A stretch of 38,764 nucleotides of DNA from DASUFH01 sp036274645 (GTDB lineage Bacteria > Acidobacteriota > Terriglobia > 20CM-2-55-15). Numbering within the stretch: the stretch's first letter is position 1; each line of letters opens with the position of its first letter. Positions 33,142-38,764 of this stretch are shown here, one piece after another. The translations under genes were made by a program, and so were the position numbers. The notes beneath the pieces were generated by a model that did no database searches, had not been told where the DNA came from, and saw nothing but the letters and a program-made list of their open reading frames with translations. Location of the stretch: NCBI GenBank assembly GCA_036274645.1, contig DASUFH010000213.1:1-38764 (forward strand), read 5' to 3'.

Positions 33142-33816
33142 CTACTGCAGGCGCACCATGTAGGGCTGGAAGTCTTCCTTGCGCAGTTCGTTGATGACAC
33201 GACGGGCGGATTCTTCATCGTTCTGGGGAATACGCACGCGGTAATACGTCTTGTCCAGTTCCACCCGTTCGATGGTCACTTCCCTGTACCGCTTCTCGAG
33301 TTCACTGCGCAGCGCCTGCGCTTCCTCGGGCGTTTCCGGAGCCGCCACCTGAACGGCAAACCGCGCCCGGGACGCTTTCGATTCAACACCCAGCACTTTC
33401 AACTCGACCGGAACGACACCGTCACGCACCATGTCGATCTTCCGCGCGGCAGCCAGCGACAGATCGATGATGCGGCCATCGACGAACGGGCCGCGATCAT
33501 TGATCCGGACATCCACTTCAAGGCCGTTCTTCTGGTTGACCACCCGGACGATCGTATCGAAGGGCAACGTGCGGTGCGCGGCGGTCATCGCGTTGTACGA
33601 ATCAAAAATCTCGCCGCTGGCGGTCGGCCGCCCGTTGTACGGTTCGGCGTAATACGTCGCCAGGCCCACCAGATCCGAAGGCGCAGGCGCAGCCGCCGCT
33701 GGAACGCTTCGAGCGGGAGTTCGAACCGGCGTGGATGCGCGGACCGTCTTTGGACCACACGCGACAAGTCCGGCGCCTAATGCCAGAAGGGGTAAGAGAA
33801 GCATCAACCGGCGCAC
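33142..33816 (-). CDS. rlpA: RlpA-like lipoprotein with SPOR domain
   Basis: 224 residues from GTG 33816; ATG 33804 is an alternative, but GTG gives a basic n-region (MRRLMLLLPL). A TATTAC -10-like box lies six bases before GTG. The lipobox LVAC gives a lipoprotein. The double-psi beta-barrel has ATYYAEPYNGRPTASGEIFD, NAMTAAHRTLPF, VRINDRGPFVDGRIIDLS. A C-terminal SPOR domain (FAVQVAAPETPEEAQALRSE...YMVRLQ) binds denuded peptidoglycan at the septum. The family includes septal lytic transglycosylases that act on naked glycan in outer-membrane bacteria. Confidence 0.93.
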   Translation of the reverse strand: MRRLMLLLPLLALGAGLVACGPKTVRASTPVRTPARSVPAAAAPAPSDLVGLATYYAEPYNGRPTASGEIFDSYNAMTAAHRTLPFDTIVRVVNQKNGLEVDVRINDRGPFVDGRIIDLSLAAARKIDMVRDGVVPVELKVLGVESKASRARFAVQVAAPETPEEAQALRSELEKRYREVTIERVELDKTYYRVRIPQNDEESARRVINELRKEDFQPYMVRLQ

Positions 33817-33853
33817 CGCGCTGTAATACCATACCGGCGCGACGACCACAACT

Positions 33854-33974
33854 TCTGGCTTGTAGGGGCGGTCGATGACGTCTATGACCGCCGACGTTTC
33901 GGAATGGAAATCCCTGACTTACAAAAGTCCACGCTGAAACGTTGGGCGGTCATCGACCGCCCCTACAAGCCAGA
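33854..33974. repeat. REPIN-like pair of REP units (family A) with perfect outer arms
   Basis: The outer 25-bp arms are exact complements: 33854-33878 (TCTGGCTTGTAGGGGCGGTC...) and 33950-33974. Inner ACGTTTCGG (33894-33902) pairs with GCTGAAACGT (33933-33942), as in the 19947 pair. The left unit contains a small internal duplication (GATGACGTCTATGACC). It lies in the divergent gap between rlpA and the 34041 gene. Confidence 0.85.
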
Positions 33975-34040
33975 CGGGGGCTCAAATGCTTGCCGCTCGC
34001 CTGCGACGCGAGAAGCGGTTCTTCCTGTAGAATCGACGGG

Positions 34041-34523
34041 ATGGTCATTGGTTTATTGACAGTATCGTTGTTATCGATTGTCTGTTTCCTGTACACCGTG
34101 TTTCTCGGATTCGGCATTCACGACCACACGGGAGTCGGATGGCATATCGAAATGGGAATGGCCGCGACATTCCTGGTGGTCTTTGCGCAGAGCATGACGA
34201 TGTTCTTCTTCATCGGCACGGGTAAACAGGTCAAGGACCTCGTCATCAACACGCCCATGGCCAATGAGTTCATACCGCGAACGAAGCGATTCAAGGCCAG
34301 AGTTTTCCCTCCGGCGTTATGGGCCATGTTGCTGACCATGGCCACGATGATTCTGGGCGGCGGCGTTCATACCCGCGTTCTGCCCGCGTGGATTCACTGG
34401 GGACTTGCCGCAGGGGCTCTCTACTACAATCTGGTGGCGTTCTGGCGGGATGCGAAATACATGCTGGAACATAACCTCCTGATGGAGGAATTGGAGAGCC
34501 GGCTACCGCCTCCGGCAAAATGA
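34041..34523 (+). CDS. Multi-spanning membrane protein of unknown function
   Basis: 160 residues with four likely TM helices (VIGLLTVSLLSIVCFLYTVF; MAATFLVVFAQSMTMFFFIG; ALWAMLLTMATMILGGGV; WIHWGLAAGALYYNLVAFW). His-rich loops (GFGIHDHTGVGWHIEMG, GGGVHTRVLPAWIHW) could bind metal or heme. No family named with confidence. The ATG start was chosen over the upstream TTG because the extra residues come from the REP element. The next gene starts inside its stop (ATGA), so it heads a three-gene operon. Confidence 0.75.
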   Translation: MVIGLLTVSLLSIVCFLYTVFLGFGIHDHTGVGWHIEMGMAATFLVVFAQSMTMFFFIGTGKQVKDLVINTPMANEFIPRTKRFKARVFPPALWAMLLTMATMILGGGVHTRVLPAWIHWGLAAGALYYNLVAFWRDAKYMLEHNLLMEELESRLPPPAK

Positions 34524-35257
34524 GCGGATCGGCTCTCTCCCGGCTGTGGTATCCACCCAGGCTGATCATGGCGGAAATGGACGCGCCCGACGACGTGGCG
34601 GCGTTCATCGAATCGCGATCGCTGGACTATTCCACGCGGCTGGAAGACGACTTCGTCGAACGCGCGCTGACTCTGGGTGTGGAGAGCGGCACGGTGCTGG
34701 AGGTGGGCGCGCGCGTCGGTTTGATCTTGTTGCGAGCGCTTCATCGCAACGAAAATCTGGTGGGGATTGGATTGGACACTTCCGGACCACTTATTGAGCG
34801 CGCCCGCGAAACCGCCGTGGCGTGGGATCTGGCCGACCGCGCGGTCTTCCAGGTTGGCGACGCGCGGCGCATGCGTTTCAAGGCCGGCTATTTCGATCTG
34901 GTGGTTTCGGACCGCGCGCTGCATCGATTTGACGACGCCGCCTCGGTTCTCGCGGAGATCGCCCGGGTGCTGAAGCCGAAAGGCGCGCTGCTCGTTCGCG
35001 ACTACCAGAGACCGAACCGTCTTGCGCTGTCGTCCACGATCCGCCGGCATGCGGCGCGCTGGAACTCCGGCATGGGGCCGCAGCTCGACGCTTCCATCCG
35101 GGCCGCCTACACGGCTGCCGAGCTTCGTCACATGGTCCGGAATGCCGGACTTCGCGGGAACGCGGCGCCTTCGGCGGATTCCGACTTCATTTTCATTGAA
35201 CAACGCGGGGAAACGGATCCCGGTTCGTGGGTCACCGCGCGCGACCAGTACCGCTGA
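34520..35257 (+). CDS. Class I SAM-dependent methyltransferase
   Basis: 245 residues. After a ~50-residue N-terminal segment, motif I is TVLEVGARVGLI, with GIGLDTSGPLIERARETA (acidic motif II), VFQVGDARRMRFKAGYFDLV and VSDRALHRFDDAASVLAEIARVLKPKG (motifs IV-V). This is a UbiE/MenG-like Rossmann methyltransferase, but the substrate is unknown. Motif I has GARVG instead of the usual G.G.G. It overlaps the membrane-protein gene by four bases and shares its stop with the next gene's start (TGATG). Confidence 0.88.
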   Translation: MSGSALSRLWYPPRLIMAEMDAPDDVAAFIESRSLDYSTRLEDDFVERALTLGVESGTVLEVGARVGLILLRALHRNENLVGIGLDTSGPLIERARETAVAWDLADRAVFQVGDARRMRFKAGYFDLVVSDRALHRFDDAASVLAEIARVLKPKGALLVRDYQRPNRLALSSTIRRHAARWNSGMGPQLDASIRAAYTAAELRHMVRNAGLRGNAAPSADSDFIFIEQRGETDPGSWVTARDQYR

Positions 35258-36603
35258 TGGAAAAGATTCTGATCGTCGGAGGCAACGCCGCGGGACTGGC
35301 GGCCGCTTCACGCGTCAGACGCGTCGATCCGCGCTTGAACGTGACGGTGGTCGAAAAGCTGTCACAGATCGCCTACAGCACGTGTGGCGCGCCCTATTTT
35401 CTCGAGGGAATGACCACCGCCGACGATCTCATCGCCTATACGCCGGAGGCGTTCGAGAAGGAACGTGGCGTCCACGTCCATCCCAACATTCAGATCGAAT
35501 CCATCCTGCCGGGAACGAAACGTTGCGTAGGATCGCGCGCCGACACGAAAGAGAAAGTGGAGTTTGCGTTTGACCGTCTGCTTCTGGCCACGGGAGTCCG
35601 GCCGCGGCTGCCGGACATTCCCGGCGTGGATCTGGGCAACGTCTTCACGGTAACGCAGCTCCAGGACGCGGTCCGCATTCGTGAGGCGTGGGGTGGACTG
35701 AACTCCGCCGCCGTCATCGGCGCGGGTTATGTGGGTCTCGAAATGACCGAAAGCCTTCTGCAGGCTGGAAAGTCGGTCACCCTGTTCGAGCGCGAACCCC
35801 ATGTGCTGTCCAGCGTCGATCCGGACATGGCGCGCATTGTGGAATACGAACTGCAGCGCCACGGAGTGAACCTGCGTACCGGAAGCCGCGTCCTGGCGCT
35901 CACGGGGGAAAGCGGGAGAGTGTCTGGCGTGAAGAGCGCGTCGGGTCTCGGGGTGACTCCGGTGGATATGGTTCTCGTCAGCGCCGGCGTCATTCCAAAC
36001 GTCGCGCTCGCGCGCGACGCCGGCATCCGCATCGGGGCGACCGGCGGAATCGCCGTCGACGCGCGGATGGAAACGAATGTGCCGGGAATATTCGCCGCCG
36101 GCAACTGCGCTGAAACCACCTGCCTCGTCCGGCAGCGACCCGTCTTGAATTATCTGGGAACCGTCGCCGCCAAACAGGGTCGCGTTGCGGGAGACAATCT
36201 GGCCGGCCGGCGGACCACCTTTCGTGGAGCGGTGGGAACCACGGTCCTGAAAGTCTTTGAACTGAACGTGGCCCGCGCCGGCCTCACGTCGCGCGAAGCG
36301 GCGGAAGAGCGGATCAGTTTTGTCGCGCCACGAATCGAAGCGCTCGACCGCGCGTCTTACTATCCTGGCGCGGGCAAGCTCTGGATGAAACTGCTGGTTG
36401 ATCGCGCCTCACGGAAAGTCATCGGCGCGCAGGCGGTCGGATACGGCGACGCCGCCCGGCGCGTGGATGTCGCGGCGGCCGCGATCACCGCGGGAATGCG
36501 GATCGACGACGTTGCCCAGCTGGATCTGGGCTATGCGCCGCCGTTCGGCAGCCTGTGGGATCCTCTGCTGGTTGCCGCGCAGGCTGCGATCCGGGCGCTG
36601 TGA
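35257..36603 (+). CDS. CoA-disulfide reductase / NADH-oxidase-like flavoprotein
   Basis: 448 residues. FAD site ILIVGGNAAGLAAASRV at the N-terminus, then the redox cysteine Cys43 in AYSTCGAPYFLEG, the same position as in CoA-disulfide reductase and NADH oxidase/peroxidase. LLLATGVRPRLPDIPG, NAD-binding VIGAGYVGLEMTESLLQAGK and AGNCAETT follow, and the C-terminal dimer domain has MKLLVDRASRKVIGAQAVG. It would reduce CoA disulfide, polysulfide or related substrates with NAD(P)H. Starts within the stop of the methyltransferase gene (TGATG), so it is the last gene of the operon. Confidence 0.9.
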   Translation: MEKILIVGGNAAGLAAASRVRRVDPRLNVTVVEKLSQIAYSTCGAPYFLEGMTTADDLIAYTPEAFEKERGVHVHPNIQIESILPGTKRCVGSRADTKEKVEFAFDRLLLATGVRPRLPDIPGVDLGNVFTVTQLQDAVRIREAWGGLNSAAVIGAGYVGLEMTESLLQAGKSVTLFEREPHVLSSVDPDMARIVEYELQRHGVNLRTGSRVLALTGESGRVSGVKSASGLGVTPVDMVLVSAGVIPNVALARDAGIRIGATGGIAVDARMETNVPGIFAAGNCAETTCLVRQRPVLNYLGTVAAKQGRVAGDNLAGRRTTFRGAVGTTVLKVFELNVARAGLTSREAAEERISFVAPRIEALDRASYYPGAGKLWMKLLVDRASRKVIGAQAVGYGDAARRVDVAAAAITAGMRIDDVAQLDLGYAPPFGSLWDPLLVAAQAAIRAL

Positions 36604-36687
36604 TCGGAGCGCTTTGATGGGCCCGCTGTGGTCTGAGCGCCGGGCGGAGCGCTGATCTGTGCGCTTGCCTGATCTGGCGCCTGTGCT
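36604..36687. repeat. Degenerate ~14-nt tandem repeat
   Basis: Units such as TGATCGGAGCGCTT, TGATGGGCCCGCTG, TGGTCTGAGCGCCG, CTGATCTGTGCGCTT and CTGATCTGGCGCCTG follow one another just after the flavoprotein stop. The unit is loosely (C)TGATCnGnGCGC. It could be a chance GC-rich tract or an old tandem array. Confidence 0.4.
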
Positions 36688-36738
36688 AACATCGCCAGAC
36701 GCGCGATTTTTCGCCGCAATTTTTTTTAGAGGAGTCGC

Positions 36739-37875
36739 ATGAGTTTTCGAGTGAGATGCATGGCCTTTTTTGTTCTGGCGCTGGCGTTGATAACGCCGGC
36801 AGGGTTTGCTGCAAACCCTGAATTGCCGAACAAAGGCCTGGAAAACCGCATCGAATTCTGGAAAAAAATTTTCACACAGTACGGACAGGACGACATCGTC
36901 CTGCATGATTCTTTTTACGTCGACATCATTTACGACATCGCCTCCGATGGCGACGTAGACCGCAAGGAGCGCGTGATTCACACCGCTCTTTCCGAAATGA
37001 AGACCAACTGGGCCAAACCGTCCGGCTGGAGTTCGGACGCCGATAGCGTTTTTTCCGCCATTGCCGCCACGGGGATCGAAATAACACCGGCCCTGATCGG
37101 CAAACTGGAAGACAACGTTCAGCGCCAGCGCGGCATCAAGGAACGCTTCCGTGACGGCGTCGTCCGCTCGGGCCGGTATATCGACAGCTTCCGTGAAGTC
37201 TTCCGCAAAGCCGGTCTTCCCGAAGAACTGGCGCTGCTGCCCATGGTCGAGTCGTCGTTCGTCAACGCGCGCTCTCGCGTCGGCGCAGTCGGAATCTGGC
37301 AGTTCATGCCGGGCACGGCGCGCCTGTACATCAAGGTCAACAACAAGGTGGACGAACGTCTGGACCCGGCCAAAGCCACCCAGGCCGCCGCCAAACTGAT
37401 GGCGTCCAATTACAGCGCGCTGAAGACATGGCCTCTGGCTGTCACGGCATACAACCACGGTCAGAACGGCATGATGCGCGCGCAAAAGGCGCACGGCGAC
37501 GATCTCAGCGTGATCATCGAGAACTACGAATCTCCCCTGTTCGGCTACGCCTCGATGAATTTCTACAGCGAGTTTCTTGCCGCGGTCGAAGTCTATGAGA
37601 GCTACCCGCAGTACTTCGGCCAGCTGGTCCTCGACAAGCCTGAGGTGAGCGTCCCGGCGCCGGCGGCAGCGCCGAAAGCCGTGGTCGCAACAGCCAGCGC
37701 GAAATCCCCCAAACCTGCGGCGGCAAAACCGGCTGCCACGAAGTACAAAGTGCGCAGCGGCGATACGTTGTGGGAAATTGCGCAGAAATTCGGCACCAGC
37801 ATCGGCACGCTGATGGAGCGCAACAATCTCGACAAGCCGATGATTTACGCCGGACAGCTTCTGCTCATCCGGTAA
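36739..37875 (+). CDS. MltD-like lytic transglycosylase with LysM domain
   Basis: 378 residues with a signal peptide (MAFFVLALALITPAGFAA). Domains: a helical N-terminal region, then an SLT goose-lysozyme-like domain with catalytic Glu171 in LLPMVESSFVN, AVGIWQFMPGTARLY and AVTAYNHGQNGMMRA, then an Ala/Pro/Lys linker, then one C-terminal LysM (KYKVRSGDTLWEIAQKFGTS, residues ~335-378). It cuts peptidoglycan glycan strands in the periplasm. One LysM is fewer than in E. coli MltD. AGAGGAG precedes the ATG by six bases, after a T8 run. Confidence 0.93.
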   Translation: MSFRVRCMAFFVLALALITPAGFAANPELPNKGLENRIEFWKKIFTQYGQDDIVLHDSFYVDIIYDIASDGDVDRKERVIHTALSEMKTNWAKPSGWSSDADSVFSAIAATGIEITPALIGKLEDNVQRQRGIKERFRDGVVRSGRYIDSFREVFRKAGLPEELALLPMVESSFVNARSRVGAVGIWQFMPGTARLYIKVNNKVDERLDPAKATQAAAKLMASNYSALKTWPLAVTAYNHGQNGMMRAQKAHGDDLSVIIENYESPLFGYASMNFYSEFLAAVEVYESYPQYFGQLVLDKPEVSVPAPAAAPKAVVATASAKSPKPAAAKPAATKYKVRSGDTLWEIAQKFGTSIGTLMERNNLDKPMIYAGQLLLIR

Positions 37876-38282
37876 CGCCAGGCGGAAGATCGCTCCGGAT
37901 TGTTCGCCTCCCCCCTCTCCCGCGCTACGCGCGGGAGAGGGCATGAGTTTGGCCATTTTCCACCAGACTTTAGACCGCTTGTTCACGCTCTTTGTCGTTA
38001 CGGATACGAAGTGTGAGGCTCGTCGTGTGCACGCCGGAGGCGTGCCAGGACGATAGCCCGGGGTGAGCGAGCCGCGGAGCGCGAGCCCGATAGGGCGAAG
38101 AAGAAAGGAAACGCGAGCCACCCCGGGTCGACCATGCGGCGAAAACGGCGCCCCGCAAGGGGCGCAAGCGAACGATAGGGAGAGCCGCCCCGGGTGTCGC
38201 TTTCGCTCCACCGGGGCTATCCTCCAGGCACGCCTCCGGCGTGCAAAACTACGCGCGGGAGAGGACGCGCTCGTCCGCCGCT
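37876..38282. repeat. Composite repeat region (family F) with hairpins and a 16-bp direct repeat
   Basis: No gene is supported here. A perfect 12-bp-arm hairpin CCCTCTCCCGCG-CTACG-CGCGGGAGAGGG is at 37913-37941. Its CTACGCGCGGGAGAGG part recurs at 38249-38264, flanking the rest. Between them lies an inverted repeat with arms GCACGCCGGAGGCGTGCC (38031-38048) and its exact complement (38227-38244), extended imperfectly by a GATAGCCC(C)GG-type motif. The middle contains GCGAGCC and ACCCCGGGT words. It looks like nested palindromic insertions. Confidence 0.7.
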
Positions 38283-38764
38283 TTAAGAACCGATCTTCAG
38301 CAGACGTTCCGCGTTCCTCCGGTAAATGCGATCCCGATCATCCGCGCTGAGTTCGAGTCCATCGATCGCTTTGATCGTCTCGCGGGCATAGAGTCCCGGG
38401 GATGGTTCGAACGGCATGTCGGACGCATAGAGCACGTGGTCCGCGCCGAAGAATTCCAGGCCGCAACGTGTGCCGGCCTGACCGCCGAAGAGCGCGGTAT
38501 CGGCGTAGAAGTGCTTGAAGTACTCGATGGGCCGCTTCTTCATGGATTTCAGGAACGACTTGTAATCGGTGTCTGAGGTGCGTGTGCCCATCTGGTCCCA
38601 GCCATATCCCACCCGGCCGGTAAAATACGGAATCATGCCGCCCAGATGGTGGGTGATGATCTTGAGGTTGGGAAACCGGTCGAAGATGCCTGCGAACACG
38701 AGCCGCGACATGGCGACGCTGGTTTCGTACGGCCAACCGAACGTCCACCAGATTTCAAACAGCG
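38283..38764 (-). CDS. Amidohydrolase-2 family protein (partial, N-terminus off window)
   Basis: Open from the right window edge to TAA at 38283; about 160 codons are visible. WTFGWPYETSVAMSRLVFAG, FDRFPNLKIITHHLGGMIPY and GADHVLYASDMPFEPSP show the TIM-barrel metal hydrolase/decarboxylase fold of the ACMSD-like amidohydrolase-2 family. The HH of ITHHLGG and the Asp of YASDMPF are metal/catalytic residues. Ends with ETIKAIDGLELSADDRDRIY, typical of the family C-terminus. Reaction unknown. Confidence 0.85.
   Translation of the reverse strand, partial: LFEIWWTFGWPYETSVAMSRLVFAGIFDRFPNLKIITHHLGGMIPYFTGRVGYGWDQMGTRTSDTDYKSFLKSMKKRPIEYFKHFYADTALFGGQAGTRCGLEFFGADHVLYASDMPFEPSPGLYARETIKAIDGLELSADDRDRIYRRNAERLLKIGS

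Noticed and set aside
33942..34040. N-terminal extension (MGGHRPPLQ...) of the 34041 membrane protein from a TTG
   Set aside because: These residues are translated from the REP palindrome, not from a gene.
36409..38211. A 600-codon minus-strand open frame across the flavoprotein and transglycosylase genes
   Set aside because: It runs antisense through two clear genes and a repeat block, with no domain of its own.
1..38764. A defence island, secondary-metabolite cluster or prophage as the novel system
   Set aside because: No restriction, toxin-antitoxin, NRPS/PKS, integrase or capsid genes are seen; the genes are housekeeping or exported enzymes.

Overview
This 38.8 kb window is a GC-rich bacterial chromosome segment made mostly of housekeeping genes and exported proteins. 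Several things fit a soil Acidobacteriota-type genome: the NHL beta-propeller at the left edge, the secreted 'DLTGVW' and DUF6152-type pair, the HAF-repeat protein, the fused TPP-dependent E1 dehydrogenase, the exported M28/TolB-like/FmdB cluster and the abundant intergenic palindromes. That placement is inference, since there is no rRNA or marker tree here. I see no phage, plasmid, CRISPR, tRNA or rRNA genes.

Layout: 1-3808 holds a partial NHL propeller protein (-), a polytopic GT-C-like membrane protein (+) and a Tat-exported sugar phosphate isomerase/epimerase (+). 3917-7599 is the pyrimidine locus: pyrD (-) diverges from a tightly overlapping pyrR-pyrB-pyrC operon (+). 7689-9833 carries a GT2 polyprenyl-phosphate glycosyltransferase, lexA and a small membrane protein. 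10003-16037 is an accessory stretch: an exported protein with two Sm-like barrels, a small zinc-finger protein, a glutamine-amidotransferase-like lipoprotein, a secreted metallophosphoesterase interrupted by a 1-nt frameshift, a HAF-repeat/collagen-like protein, and short gene remnants. 16081-21098 has two small exported proteins, a fused E1 alpha/beta 2-oxoacid dehydrogenase and an exported HAD phosphatase. 21341-25913 has a DUF2490-like barrel, an M20 peptidase, hemG and fbp. 26085-30918 (all -) has a winged-helix AlkZ/YcaQ-like protein with a small membrane protein, then an M28 peptidase / TolB-like / FmdB operon. 31070-38764 has a cyclase-family hydrolase, eno, rlpA, an operon of membrane protein / SAM methyltransferase / CoA-disulfide-reductase-like enzyme, a LysM lytic transglycosylase and a partial amidohydrolase.

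The most distinctive feature is not a gene. At least five loci carry a REP-type palindrome (core GGGCGGTCATAGACCGCCC followed by CTACAAG). At three of them two units face each other as REPIN-like pairs. Four further unrelated hairpin or repeat families are present, and five of seven convergent gene junctions hold a long palindrome. No REP-associated transposase lies in the window, so the mobilising enzyme would have to be elsewhere. Other points of interest are the 31-bp pyrD/pyrR divergent promoter, which leaves no room for a PyrR attenuator, possible leaderless starts (pyrR, pyrD, lexA, rlpA), and two mini-ORFs whose stops overlap the start of the next gene.
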